This document shows positions 7,354-16,942 of a stretch of DNA of 64,000 nt, in pieces (the first letter of the stretch is position 1; the number at the start of each line of letters is the position of its first letter). Made by a program: the position numbers and the translations under genes. The stretch is from Micromonospora inyonensis (GTDB taxonomy: Bacteria; Actinomycetota; Actinomycetes; Mycobacteriales; Micromonosporaceae), in assembly GCF_900091415.1 (NCBI RefSeq), contig NZ_FMHU01000002.1, forward strand, positions 3,410,001 through 3,474,000, read 5' to 3'. Under the pieces are notes generated by a model. That model saw only the letters and a program-made list of their open reading frames with translations. It had not been told where the DNA came from and searched no databases.

Positions 7354-8157
7354 GTGGAAGCCGACCGTTACTCCGACATGATTCGAGCCCAGCTCCGTCG
7401 ACTCCGGATCGCTGCCGGCCTGAACCAGGAGGAGTTCGGGCGACGCCTGAACTACTCCGCCTCGCTGGTCTCGGCGGTGGAACTGGGCTCGCGTCCGCTG
7501 GATCTGCCGCTGGCGACGAGGGCCGACGAGGTGCTAGGAACCGGCGGCCTACTGCAAGGGATGCTGAAGATGGCGGAGGAGCTTGGACAGGTGTCCTGGT
7601 TCCTGCCCTGGCTGGATGCCGAGCGGGCAGCCACGCAGCTCAGGTGCTACCAGCCGACCCTGGTTCCGGGCCTACTTCAGACCGAGAACTACGCGCGTGC
7701 GGTCATCCGCTGCGATGACACCCTCACCGAGGCGGAGGCCGAGACTCGCCTTACCGAGCGGATGGACCGCCAATCCGTCCTGATCAGGGAGAACGGCCCG
7801 CAGTTCGTGGCGGTGATCGACGAGCATGTTCTCCGCCGGACCGACCAGCGGTTCCGCGAGGTCATGAAGGAGGAGGTAGAGCACCTGCTGGCCATGGCCG
7901 AACGGCCGAACATGAGCGTCCACGTCCTGCCCGACGAGGTCTCCATGCATGTCGGGTTGACAGGTCCCTTCATCTTGGCCAGGGGTGGGGACGGAAACTG
8001 GGTGGCTAATCTGGAGAACCAGTTGGGCGGGGTCGTTGTCGACCGTGAGGCCGACGTGGCTACCCTGCTGACACGGTGGGAGTCGGTGCGCAGCGAGGCG
8101 CTGCCCCGCCGGCAGTCGGCTGAGCTGATGAAGGAAGTTGTGAAGTCATGGACCTAA
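7354..8157 (+). CDS. XRE-family regulator with DUF5753 domain
   Basis: A 267-residue DNA-binding regulator. Residues about 8-62 form a helix-turn-helix (IRAQLRRLRIAAGLNQEEFGRRL, then SASLVSAVELGSRP). The rest is the DUF5753 domain with its marker YQPTLVPGLLQTENYARAV and VLPDEVSMHVGLTGPF. Such proteins are abundant in streptomycetes and micromonosporas, paired with DUF397 proteins, and control development or secondary metabolism, as in the WhiJ/AbaA-like loci. The GTG at 7354 is preceded by CTGGAGGA. The stop overlaps the downstream DUF397 start by ten bases, so the pair is translationally coupled. It lies inside the repeat-flanked insert. Confidence 0.88.
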   Translation: MEADRYSDMIRAQLRRLRIAAGLNQEEFGRRLNYSASLVSAVELGSRPLDLPLATRADEVLGTGGLLQGMLKMAEELGQVSWFLPWLDAERAATQLRCYQPTLVPGLLQTENYARAVIRCDDTLTEAEAETRLTERMDRQSVLIRENGPQFVAVIDEHVLRRTDQRFREVMKEEVEHLLAMAERPNMSVHVLPDEVSMHVGLTGPFILARGGDGNWVANLENQLGGVVVDREADVATLLTRWESVRSEALPRRQSAELMKEVVKSWT

Positions 8158-8348
8158 TCGGCGCAACCTGGCGCAAGTCCACCCGCAGCGGCTCCGGCGG
8201 TGGCGACTGCGTGGAAGTGGCGGACAACCTACCGGGCGTCGTGCTGGTGCGCGACACCAAGGACCGGGAGGGCGGCACCCTCCACATCACCCCCTCGGCC
8301 TGGCAGTCCTTCGTTGACCTGGCGAAGCAGATTGGCCCGGTCGCCTGA
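8148..8348 (+). CDS. DUF397 protein, partner of the XRE regulator
   Basis: A 66-residue protein with the full DUF397 signature: ATWRKSTRSGSGGGDCVEVA, then VLVRDTKDREGG, then the TPSAWQSFVDLAK ending. DUF397 proteins are thought to antagonise or modulate the adjacent XRE-DUF5753 regulator. The ATG overlaps the regulator's last codons. A strong terminator follows 19 bases after the stop, closing a two-gene operon. Confidence 0.88.
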   Translation: MDLIGATWRKSTRSGSGGGDCVEVADNLPGVVLVRDTKDREGGTLHITPSAWQSFVDLAKQIGPVA

Positions 8349-8367
8349 CCCTCTCCAGTAGCGAAGA

Positions 8368-8400
8368 AAAGGCCCCTCAGCGTGACGCTGAGGGGCCTTT
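8368..8400 (+). terminator. Intrinsic terminator after the DUF397 gene
   Basis: A perfect 16-base inverted repeat with a one-base centre (AAAGGCCCCTCAGCGT and its complement) ends in CCTTT. It follows the DUF397 stop and lies 19 bases before the right 482-bp repeat, so the cargo transcription unit is closed off from the methyltransferase. Confidence 0.85.
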
Positions 8401-8419
8401 GCGTTGCGGGGGTACTACC

Positions 8420-8901
8420 CACGGCGTCTCGACACGCTCCCCGTGGCTAGAGGAGTGTTCTGAGCCGGGTGCCAGGCTGGCCATGTTCCTCGGCAGGGCA
8501 GGATGGCGAGGTGGACGAACACGACATGCTGCTCTCCCCTACCGGGATCGACCGGTTGCGCACCGCGCTGACCAGCGCCGGTTTCACCGCCACCGGCGTC
8601 GCCGCCCGCCTCGGGCCGCAGGCCACCGCCGCGATGGGCCGCAACGACTACCGGGCCGCCCTGCGCGCGACCGAGGACCGGGACCGGCTCGGCACGCTGA
8701 TCCGCCTGTTCATCTGCGAGCAGACCGAGCCGGCGGCGCCGGTCGCCGCCGCCCTCGCGCCGCTGACCGTGGCGGAGGCCCTCGACGCCGGGCTCGTCGA
8801 GCCGTACGGCGACGGCCTGCGCGCCGGCATCGACCTGGAGCCGTACGGGGACGACTGGTGGATGCTCGCCGACCTGCCGGCCAGCGCCCGGCCCGGTCCG
8901 C
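8420..8901. repeat. 482-bp perfect direct repeat, right copy
   Basis: This copy is identical to 4340-4821. It starts with the orphaned last 41 coding bases of hipA (ACGGCGTCTCGACACG onward) and continues into the methyltransferase gene, which is uninterrupted here. The ancestral order was therefore hipA followed directly by the methyltransferase. The 3598 bases at 4822-8419 are the insertion. Confidence 0.97.
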
Positions 8902-9992
8902 TGCACGCCGAGCACGTGCTCGGCGTGGGCGGGGCGACGCAGACCCTGCTCGGCGCGACGGTCCGCCGACCGGTGGAGAGCGCCCTCGACCTCGGCACCG
9001 GTTCCGGCGTCCAGGCCCTGCACCTGGCCACCCACGCCCGCCGGGTCACCGCCACCGACGTCTCGGTGCGGGCGTTGCGCTTCGCGGCCACCACCGCCGC
9101 GCTCAACGGCCAGGAGTGGGAGTTGCTCCGGGGTGACCTGGTCGCCCCGGTCGCCGGCCGCCGGTTCGACCTGGTGGTGAGCAATCCGCCGTTCGTGGTC
9201 GGGCCGGGTACGACCACCCACGTCTACCGGGACTCCGGCCGGGTCGGCGACGCGGTCGGCGCGGAGCTGGCCGCCGCCGCCCCCGGGCTGCTCACCGAGG
9301 GTGGCACGATGCAGTACCTGGCGAACTGGGTGCACGTCACCGGCGAGGACTGGGGCGAACGGGTCGCCGGCTGGTTCGCCGACACCGGGCTGGATGCCTG
9401 GGCGGTCCAGCGCGAGGTGGCCGACCCGATGGCGTACGTGAACCTGTGGCTGACCGACGTCGGCGAGACCCCGGACCCGCACCGGATGGCCGCGTGGCTG
9501 GACTGGTTCGACGCGCACCGGGTGGAGGCGGTCGGCTTCGGCATCGTCAGCCTGCGCAACAGCGGCCACGACGATCCGGTGGTCCGGGTGGAGGACCTGC
9601 GGCAGCGGGTCGAGGCGCCGATGGGCGACCACGTCGCCGGCTGGTTCGACCGGCAGGACTGGCTGCGCGCCCACGACACCGAGGGGCTGCTGGCGCACCG
9701 GTACCGGGCGGCCGAGGGGTTGCAGCTCCGGCAGGAGGCGACCATGGGCGACGAGGGCTGGGCGGTGGACCGGCAGGTGCTGGCCGCGCCGCACGGGCTG
9801 CGGTGGAGCGAGGAGATCGACCCGCTGGTGCTGGCCCTGGTCGGGGGCGCGGACGGCCGGTTGCCGCTGCGCGACCAGCTCGCCCTGCTGGCCGCCGCGC
9901 ACGACGTCGCCACGGACGAGCTGGCCGAGGCGGCCGGCCCGATCGTGGCGCACCTGGTCGAGCGGGGATTCGTCGAGCCGGTGACCGCCTGA
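8511..9992 (+). CDS. DUF7059/class I SAM-dependent methyltransferase (RsmC/HemK-like core)
   Basis: A 493-residue protein. Residues 1-130 form the DUF7059-type helical domain, about 131-330 the methyltransferase core, and the rest a C-terminal domain. SAM motif I is [17 protein letters not shown], the acidic strand-2 end is TATDVSV, and the catalytic motif IV is [10 protein letters not shown]. The NPPF form is typical of enzymes that methylate an amino group on adenine, guanine or glutamine, such as rRNA guanine-N2 methyltransferases, so an rRNA or translation-factor substrate is likely but unproven. The start is GTG 8511. The stop overlaps the dtd start by one base (TGATG), suggesting coupling. 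Its 5' end is duplicated at 4431. Confidence 0.85.
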   Translation: MDEHDMLLSPTGIDRLRTALTSAGFTATGVAARLGPQATAAMGRNDYRAALRATEDRDRLGTLIRLFICEQTEPAAPVAAALAPLTVAEALDAGLVEPYGDGLRAGIDLEPYGDDWWMLADLPASARPGPLHAEHVLGVGGATQTLLGATVRRPVESALDLGTGSGVQALHLATHARRVTATDVSVRALRFAATTAALNGQEWELLRGDLVAPVAGRRFDLVVSNPPFVVGPGTTTHVYRDSGRVGDAVGAELAAAAPGLLTEGGTMQYLANWVHVTGEDWGERVAGWFADTGLDAWAVQREVADPMAYVNLWLTDVGETPDPHRMAAWLDWFDAHRVEAVGFGIVSLRNSGHDDPVVRVEDLRQRVEAPMGDHVAGWFDRQDWLRAHDTEGLLAHRYRAAEGLQLRQEATMGDEGWAVDRQVLAAPHGLRWSEEIDPLVLALVGGADGRLPLRDQLALLAAAHDVATDELAEAAGPIVAHLVERGFVEPVTA

Positions 9993-10414
9993 TGCGGGCG
10001 GTGGTGCAGACGGTCGGCCGGGCCAGCGTGACGGTGGACGACGAGGTGGTCGGGGCGATCACCGACGGCCTGCTGGTCCTCCTCGGGGTGACCCACGCGG
10101 ACACCCCGGAGACCGCCCGGACGATGGCCCGCAAGATCCACGAGCTACGCATCCTCGACGAGGAGCGGTCGGCGGCGGAGACCGGGGCACCGGTCCTGGT
10201 GGTCAGTCAGTTCACCCTCTACGGCGACGCCCGCAAGGGGCGCCGTCCGAGCTGGACCGCCGCCGCTCCGGCCGAGGTGGCCGAACCCCTGGTCACCGAG
10301 GTCGTCGAGGCGCTCCGATCGAGGGGCGCCACGGTCGCCACCGGCCGCTTCCGCGCCCACATGCTGGTCGAGAGCGTCAACGTGGGCCCCCGCACCCTCC
10401 TGCTGGACCTCTGA
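9992..10414 (+). CDS. dtd: D-aminoacyl-tRNA deacylase
   Basis: This cytosolic enzyme frees tRNA from wrongly attached D-amino acids and glycine. The 140-residue length is standard. It starts [16 protein letters not shown], carries the hallmark [17 protein letters not shown] at about residues 71-87 (the SQxTLxGD motif), and ends with the [11 protein letters not shown] strand, the counterpart of the cross-subunit GP motif. The ATG overlaps the methyltransferase stop by one base, so both are translated from one message. A convergent terminator follows. Confidence 0.95.
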   Translation: MRAVVQTVGRASVTVDDEVVGAITDGLLVLLGVTHADTPETARTMARKIHELRILDEERSAAETGAPVLVVSQFTLYGDARKGRRPSWTAAAPAEVAEPLVTEVVEALRSRGATVATGRFRAHMLVESVNVGPRTLLLDL

Positions 10415-10427
10415 GCCCTCTGTCCCC

Positions 10428-10460
10428 TCCCCACCCGGCCTTCTCGGGGTCGGGTGGGGA
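10428..10460. terminator. Bidirectional terminator between dtd and spo0M
   Basis: TCCCCACCCG at 10428-10437 pairs with CGGGTGGGGA at 10451-10460 around a 13-base loop. It lies between two convergent genes and could serve both. There is no U tract, as is common in actinobacteria. Confidence 0.65.
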
Positions 10461-10471
10461 CGGGGAGGGGT

Positions 10472-11260
10472 TCAGAAGAAGAGGCCGCGACGCTGGAGGG
10501 ACTGACGGAGCCAGCCGTCGAGCTGGGCGGCCCAGTCGGTCTGCCCGGCGGTGGCGTGGTCCACGGTGAACCGGCCGAACGCGTCCCGTCCCTCGGTGAA
10601 CAGGCCACCCCGCTTGTCGACCTCCAGCACCACCTGGATGTGCTGCGGGTTCGTGACGAAGGTCAGTTCGAGCTGGTTGATCGCGCTGGCGTACTGCGGC
10701 GCGGGGTAGAACTCGATCTCCTGGTAGAACGGCAGGTGCTGCTGCACGCCGTAGATACGGCCCCGCTCCACGTCCGCCCGGGCGAACCGGAAGCCGAGCC
10801 GCAGCAGCGCCTGGAGGATCTGCTCCTGGGCCGGCAGCGGGTGCACCGCCACCGCGTCCAGGTCGCCCTTGTCGACCGCCCGCGCCACCTCCAGTTCGGT
10901 GCGCAGCCCCATCGTCATGCCGTGCAGGTGCTGGCCGTACAGGCTGGTGAGCGGGGTCTCCCACGGCACCTCGAAGCGGAACGGCACGTCGTACCGCTGC
11001 CCGGCCTCCAGCCGGAACGCGCCGGTGACCTGCTGGCGGTGGAACTCCTGGGTGGTCTCGTACTCGCTGTCGCCGCTCTCCACCTCGACCCGGGTGACCA
11101 GCCCGAGCGCGAGGTACTCGATGTCCGTCGCGTGGTCCCCACCGAGCACCTGGATCCGTCCCTCCAGGTGTCCGCCCGGCCGGCAGTTGGGGTTGGCCAG
11201 CACCGTCTCGACCGAGGGACCGCCCATCCCCATCGCCTGCATGAACTTCTTGAAGACCAC
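10472..11260 (-). CDS. Spo0M-like sporulation-control protein
   Basis: A 262-residue arrestin-like protein of the Spo0M family, known in Bacillus to affect sporulation and cytoskeleton-linked processes. The opening VVFKKFMQAMGMGGPSVETVL, the GGHLEGRIQVLGG strand, FRFEVPWETPLTS, and the C-terminal EVDKRGG with DAFGRFTVDH are family landmarks. The GTG start at 11260 has GGAGGT seven bases upstream. It is monocistronic, divergent from sigB. A second, longer and more divergent Spo0M-family protein is encoded at 57918-58841. Confidence 0.88.
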   Translation of the reverse strand: MVFKKFMQAMGMGGPSVETVLANPNCRPGGHLEGRIQVLGGDHATDIEYLALGLVTRVEVESGDSEYETTQEFHRQQVTGAFRLEAGQRYDVPFRFEVPWETPLTSLYGQHLHGMTMGLRTELEVARAVDKGDLDAVAVHPLPAQEQILQALLRLGFRFARADVERGRIYGVQQHLPFYQEIEFYPAPQYASAINQLELTFVTNPQHIQVVLEVDKRGGLFTEGRDAFGRFTVDHATAGQTDWAAQLDGWLRQSLQRRGLFF

Positions 11261-11468
11261 TCCGACCTCCGCTTTGCTGTGTCGTGGCGGCCCGACGGGC
11301 CGACCGGTGGCAACGTAACCGGGCGGGGCAACCCCCGCCAACGTTCTCCCACTATTCCTGTCGGTTCCCCGATCGCCTCACTCCCGTTTCACGCCCTCCC
11401 CGGCAAGCTGTGTGTCACCGGCGCCACTGGCCCGGTACGCGCGAAGTTGACGCGGGGAGGCGACAGAG

Positions 11469-12488
<1,020 letters not shown>

Positions 12489-12499
12489 ACCGGCACCAC

Positions 12500-12532
12500 C
12501 CGAGGGCCCCGGCGGTTCGCCGGGGCCCTCGG
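12500..12532 (+). terminator. Terminator after sigB
   Basis: CCGAGGGCCCCGGC and its exact complement form a 14-base stem with a five-base loop (GGTTC), 12 bases past the sigB stop. No T-run follows. Confidence 0.8.
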
Positions 12533-12588
12533 CCGTCCGGGGCGGAGAATGGCCGCGACCGCGTGGGAACCGATCGTGGGAGGCCGTC

Positions 12589-12996
12589 GTGAACTGGACG
12601 CTGGAGGTCGTGGTGGTGCCGGTCACCGACGTCGACCGGGCCAAGGATTTCTACGCCGGGCAGCTCGGCTTCACCGTCGACCACGACACCCGGATCGGCG
12701 ACGACGTACGGATCGTCCAGTTGACCCCGCCCGGGTCGGGCTGTTCGGTCGTGATCGGCACCGGCGCGGTGCCCCGGATGCCGCCCGGGTCGCTCAAGGG
12801 GCTCCAACTCGTCGTGCCGGACCTGCGCCGTGCGCACGCCGAACTGACCGCGCGCGGGGTGCCGGTGGGTGAGATCCAGGTCGTCGGCGAGAACCCGCGC
12901 CCGGTGCCGGACCCGCTGGACAACGTCGGCTTCTTCTTCTTCGAGGACCCGGACGGCAACGGCTGGGCGGTGCAGCAGATCTCCAGCCGGGGGTGA
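12589..12996 (+). CDS. VOC (glyoxalase/bleomycin-resistance fold) family protein
   Basis: A 135-residue single-repeat VOC protein. It begins WTLEVVVVPVTDVDRAKDFYAGQLGF, has the central strand LKGLQLVVPDLRRAHAEL, and ends FFFFEDPDGNGWAVQQ. The family binds a metal and handles lactoylglutathione-like adducts, aromatic ring cleavage or drug sequestration; the substrate cannot be assigned. The GTG at 12589 has GGGAGG ending six bases upstream. It is a lone gene between the sigB terminator and a palindromic repeat. Confidence 0.82.
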   Translation: MNWTLEVVVVPVTDVDRAKDFYAGQLGFTVDHDTRIGDDVRIVQLTPPGSGCSVVIGTGAVPRMPPGSLKGLQLVVPDLRRAHAELTARGVPVGEIQVVGENPRPVPDPLDNVGFFFFEDPDGNGWAVQQISSRG

Positions 12997-13014
12997 CCGG
13001 GTTCGGGGGGTGTT

Positions 13015-13068
13015 GGTTGCAGGGGGCCCTTCCTCACCGGAAACCGTGAGCAGGGGTCCCCTGCAACC
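13015..13068. repeat. REP-like palindrome
   Basis: GGTTGCAGGGG at 13015-13025 pairs with CCCCTGCAACC at 13058-13068. Inside, CTCAC pairs with GTGAG around a short loop. Palindromes of this style, with AGGGGCCCTTCCT-type arms, recur between genes in micromonosporas in my memory. It lies between convergent genes and may also terminate transcription. Confidence 0.6.
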
Positions 13069-13094
13069 ACCTCACCCCACCGCTGCCGCCTCCG

Positions 13095-15647
13095 TCACAA
13101 CCGACGGGGGCCGGTGTCCGGGCGGGCTGCGGCGGCACCGATCCGGACGCTGGCGTGCAGCACCGAGATGCCGTCGGCGCGGACCAGCACCGGGTTGAGG
13201 GTCAGCGCCCGGACCCGGGGCTGGTCGTCGGCGAGCCGGCCGACCCGGAGCAACAGGTCGGCAAGGGCCTCCCGGTCGACCGGTTCGGCACCCCGGTAAC
13301 CGCGCAGCAGCGGTGCCGCACGCGGCTCGTCGACCAGCTCGCGGGCGTCCCGGTCGGTCAGCGGGACCGCACGCCAGGCCCGGTCGCCGAGCAGCTCGGT
13401 GGCGACCCCACCCAGGCCGAAGCCGACCACCGGCCCGAACGTCGGGTCCTCCACCAGCTCCACCACGCACGCCACCCCCGGCGGGACCATCGCCTGGACC
13501 AGAGCGTCCGCCCCGAAGACCGCTGCCATCTCGCCGTACGCGCGGCGTACCGCGGCCGGGTCGGCCAGGTCGAGGCGGACCGCGCCGAGGTCGAGGCGGT
13601 GCCGCAGCCCGGCGGCCGCCGCCTTCAACGCCACCGGGAAGCCGAGCCGTCCGGCGACCGCAGCCGCCTCGTCGGCGGAGCGCACCGGCACCGAGTCGGC
13701 CACCTCGACGCCGTACGCGGCGAGCAGCCGGTTGGCCTGGCCGGGGCCCTCGGCACGGATCGCCGCCTCGGCCGCGGCGGGGTCGACGTCGGGCAGCTCG
13801 GGCGGGGTGCCCGGTGGCCGGCGCAGCCAGTCCGCGTAGGTGGTGACCCGGGCCAGCGCCCGGACCGCCTCCTCCACGCCGGAGTAGGCCGGCACGTCGG
13901 CCGGGACCCCGCCGGCCAGGAAGGTCGCCACCACCGGCTTGCCCGCGTCCAGCACACCGGCCAGCGCGGCGGCGAAGTCGGCGGCAGTGTCCACCAGCTG
14001 CCCCGGCAGCGGCGGGGCGAAGACCGCGACCAGCGAGTCGACCCGCTCGTCGGCGGCGGTTCCGGTCAGGGCCAGGGCCAGCTCGGTCGCCCCCGCCCGG
14101 GGGCCGACGTCGCGGGGGTAGCCGACGGCGACGTCGAGCCCGTGTGCCGCGCAGGCCGTGGCGGCGAGCACGGTCAGCGCGGAGGAGTTGCCGACGACGC
14201 CGACCCGTCGGCCGGCCGGCAACGGCTGCTTGGCCAGCAGCACCCCGACGTCGAGGAGTTCGGCCACGGTGTCGACCCGGATCACGCCGGACTGGGCGAA
14301 GAGCGCGCTGACCGCCACCTCGTCCGGGCCGCCGGGCAGGGCGGCAGGGCGGGCCGGGGAGGCGAGCGCCACCACCGGCTTGGCCCGACCGATCCGCCGG
14401 GTCAGCCGGGCGAACTTGCGCGGGTTACCGAAGGTCTCCAGGTAGAGCATGATCACGTCGGTGGCCGGGTCGTCCTGCCAGTACTGGAGCAGGTCGTTGC
14501 CGGACACGTCCGTCCGGTTACCGGCGGAGACGAAGCTGCTCAGTCCCAGGCCGCGCCGGTCCGCCTCGGCGAGCAGGGCCACCCCGAACGCACCGGACTG
14601 GCTGAAGACCCCGACCCGACCGGCCGGCGGCAGCCCCGGGGCGAGCGTGGCGTTGAGGCGTACCGCCGGGTCGGTGTTGGCGATGCCGAGACAGTTCGGG
14701 CCGACCACCCGCATCCCCGCAGCGTGCGCCTGGCGGACCAGGGCCCGCTGCGCCGCCGCCCCCGCCGCACCGGCCTCGGCGAACCCGGCGGAGATCACCA
14801 CCAGGCCGTGCGCCCCGGCCGCCGCCGCGTCGGCCACCACGGCCGGCACCGCCTCCGGGGCCACCGCGACGACCGCCAGGTCCACCGGCTGCCCGGCGTC
14901 AGCCGCCGACGGGTACGCGGGCAGCCCGGCGACGGTGGCCGCGTGCGGATGAACCGGGACGACCGCACCGGCGAACCCGTAGTCACGCAGGTGCCCGAGC
15001 ACCGCCGCGCCGACGCCCTGGCCGGAGGCGCTGGCACCGTAGACGGCCACCCCACGCGGGGCGAGCAGCCGGGCGATCGACCGGGCCTCGGTGCGCTGCT
15101 CCCGGCCCCGCTGCACCTGGAGGGTCTGCTCGGTCGGGGCGATCGGGAAGCTCAGGTGCACCACCCCGTCGGCGAACTGCCGCTGGACCTGGTAGCCGAA
15201 GTCGGAGAAGACCCGCAGCATCGCCCCGTTGGCCGGGAGCACCTCGGCGACGAAGGACGTGATGCCGGTCCGCCGGGCCGCCTCGGCGAGGTGTTCCAGC
15301 AGCACCGAGCCGATACCCCGCCCCTGGTAGGCGTCCTCCACCACGAACGCGACCTCGGCGTCGGGTGAGCGCGGGCCGAGCCGCTCGTACCGGCCGACCG
15401 CGACGATCCGGTCGCCGGCCAGCACGACGAACGCCTCCCGGTCGTGGTGGTCGACGTACACGAAACGGTGCAGGTCCCGGTCCGGGATGCGCGGGTACGG
15501 GGAGAAGTAGCGCAGGTAGCGGGTGCGCTCGGAGAAGCGGGAGTGCATCGCCACGATGCCCGGCGCGTCGTCCGGGTGGATCGGCCGCAGCTGGACGGTC
15601 GTACCGTCGCTGAGCAGCACGTCCACCGGCGGGTCCACCGTGGTCAC
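13095..15647 (-). CDS. GNAT acetyltransferase fused to ADP-forming acyl-CoA ligase (Pat-like protein acetyltransferase)
   Basis: An 850-residue fusion. Residues about 15-170 are a GNAT domain with the acetyl-CoA loop YQGRGIGSVLLEHL. About 195-640 match the CoA-binding and ligase-CoA domains of NDP-forming acetyl-CoA synthetases (VYGASASGQG, VGPNCLGIAN, FSQSGAFG). About 645-850 are an ATP-grasp-like segment with FPVALKAAA and VGFGLGG. In Streptomyces and Salmonella such Pat proteins acetylate and silence acetyl-CoA synthetase. The GTG at 15647 has GGGAGGTG upstream. It follows acuC by 64 bases on the same strand, so an acetylase and its opposing deacetylase share an operon. The target protein is not encoded here. 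Confidence 0.88.
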   Translation of the reverse strand: MTTVDPPVDVLLSDGTTVQLRPIHPDDAPGIVAMHSRFSERTRYLRYFSPYPRIPDRDLHRFVYVDHHDREAFVVLAGDRIVAVGRYERLGPRSPDAEVAFVVEDAYQGRGIGSVLLEHLAEAARRTGITSFVAEVLPANGAMLRVFSDFGYQVQRQFADGVVHLSFPIAPTEQTLQVQRGREQRTEARSIARLLAPRGVAVYGASASGQGVGAAVLGHLRDYGFAGAVVPVHPHAATVAGLPAYPSAADAGQPVDLAVVAVAPEAVPAVVADAAAAGAHGLVVISAGFAEAGAAGAAAQRALVRQAHAAGMRVVGPNCLGIANTDPAVRLNATLAPGLPPAGRVGVFSQSGAFGVALLAEADRRGLGLSSFVSAGNRTDVSGNDLLQYWQDDPATDVIMLYLETFGNPRKFARLTRRIGRAKPVVALASPARPAALPGGPDEVAVSALFAQSGVIRVDTVAELLDVGVLLAKQPLPAGRRVGVVGNSSALTVLAATACAAHGLDVAVGYPRDVGPRAGATELALALTGTAADERVDSLVAVFAPPLPGQLVDTAADFAAALAGVLDAGKPVVATFLAGGVPADVPAYSGVEEAVRALARVTTYADWLRRPPGTPPELPDVDPAAAEAAIRAEGPGQANRLLAAYGVEVADSVPVRSADEAAAVAGRLGFPVALKAAAAGLRHRLDLGAVRLDLADPAAVRRAYGEMAAVFGADALVQAMVPPGVACVVELVEDPTFGPVVGFGLGGVATELLGDRAWRAVPLTDRDARELVDEPRAAPLLRGYRGAEPVDREALADLLLRVGRLADDQPRVRALTLNPVLVRADGISVLHASVRIGAAAARPDTGPRRL

Positions 15648-15711
15648 GTCCGGCACCTCCCCGGCTGGTTCGCCTCTCTCGGTCGCACGCCCGGTCGCGC
15701 GGATCGCGCGG

Positions 15712-16893
15712 TCAGTCTCTCGGGTCGTGCGGGTCGAGCCCGAACAGCGGAAAGACGGACCGGCGGGTGGCGGCGACGGCCCGGTCCACCGCGTCGGGCT
15801 CGCCGGTCGGCTGCCACGGCTCGTACGCCGGGTCGACACCGTCGCCCATGCGCAGCGGCACCTCCCGGCCGGGTCGGCGGGCGGCGGCCAGGGCCCGCCA
15901 GGCCGGCGGGGTGAGGGTGGCCGGGTCGACCGGGTCGCCGGTGGCCACCGCGAGCAGATGGGTCCAGGCCCGGGGCACCACCTCGACCAGGGCGTACCCC
16001 CCGCCGCCGGTGGCCACCCAGCGTCCCTCGCACAGCTCGTCGGCGAGGGCCCGCAGGGCGAGGTAGGTGGCCCGTTGCCCGTCGACGCTGAGCCGCAGGT
16101 CGGCCAGGGGGTCGAGGCGGTGCCCGTCCGCACCGCACTGGGTGAGGAGCACCTGGGGGCGGAACGCGCGCAGCACCGACGGCACGACCGCGTGGAACGC
16201 CCGCTGCCAGCCGGCGTCGTCGGTGCCCGGCGGCAGTGGCAGGTTCACCGCGCTGCCCGGTGCCGCCGGGCCGCCTGTCTCGTCCGGGAAGCCGGTGCCG
16301 GGGAAGAGTGCGAGCGGGGTCTCGTGCACGCTGACCGTCAGCACCCGGGGCTCGTCCCAGAAGATCTGCTGCACCCCGTCCCCGTGGTGCACGTCCACGT
16401 CGACGTAGGCGATCCGCTCCGCGCCGAGGTCGAGCAGGCGGGCGATGGCCACCGCCGGGTCGTTGTAGACGCAGAACCCGGCGGCACGCCCGGCCATGGC
16501 GTGGTGCAGCCCACCGGCCACGCTGACCGCGCGTCGTGCCTCGCCCCGCCAGACCGCCTCGGCGGCGGCCACGGTCGCGCCGGCCACCAGCGCGCTGGAC
16601 TCGTGCATGCCCTCGAAGACCGGATTGTCCGAGGTGCCCAGGCCGTACCCGGAGAAGAACGGGTCGTGCGGAGCCGCCCGGACCGCGTCCAGGTAGTCCG
16701 GGCGGTGCACCCGGGTCAGCAGCGCCTCGTCGGCCGGCGCGGGCCGGACCAGCCGCACCCCGGGCCGGTCGAGCACGCCCAGTTCGCGGGCGAGGGCGAC
16801 GGTCAGTTCCACCCGTACCGGATCGAGGGGATGGTCACCGAGGTCGTAGGCGAGCAGCGCCTCGTCCCACACCACCACCGTGTCGTCGGCCAT
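15712..16893 (-). CDS. acuC: Acetoin utilisation protein AcuC (class I HDAC-like protein deacetylase)
   Basis: A 393-residue zinc-dependent deacetylase-fold protein. Active-site landmarks are GGLHHAMAGRAAGFCVYND, with the His pair, DVDVHHGDG (zinc Asp and His), the second zinc Asp in TQCGADGHRLDPLAD, and GGGGYALVEVVPRAW. AcuC removes acetyl groups from lysines, classically reactivating acetyl-CoA synthetase. The GNAT/ligase fusion directly downstream supplies the opposite activity. The ATG at 16893 lies near the rhodanese stop at 16943, so the rhodanese gene may be first in the same transcript. Confidence 0.93.
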   Translation of the reverse strand: MADDTVVVWDEALLAYDLGDHPLDPVRVELTVALARELGVLDRPGVRLVRPAPADEALLTRVHRPDYLDAVRAAPHDPFFSGYGLGTSDNPVFEGMHESSALVAGATVAAAEAVWRGEARRAVSVAGGLHHAMAGRAAGFCVYNDPAVAIARLLDLGAERIAYVDVDVHHGDGVQQIFWDEPRVLTVSVHETPLALFPGTGFPDETGGPAAPGSAVNLPLPPGTDDAGWQRAFHAVVPSVLRAFRPQVLLTQCGADGHRLDPLADLRLSVDGQRATYLALRALADELCEGRWVATGGGGYALVEVVPRAWTHLLAVATGDPVDPATLTPPAWRALAAARRPGREVPLRMGDGVDPAYEPWQPTGEPDAVDRAVAATRRSVFPLFGLDPHDPRD

Positions 16894-16942
16894 GGGGTCA
16901 TCGTCGCACGCGGGCCGGATCCGACCCGCCGCACGCCGCCCG

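Noticed and set aside
8148..8420. Left attachment site or integrase remnant near the repeat
   Set aside because: The sequence between the DUF397 terminator and the repeat is only 19 bases and contains no tRNA fragment or recombinase motif.
8415..9953. Long minus-strand ORF opposite the methyltransferase
   Set aside because: It is the third-position shadow of a high-GC gene. The composition is HVRGDP-rich with no family motif, while the plus strand has clear SAM and NPPF motifs.
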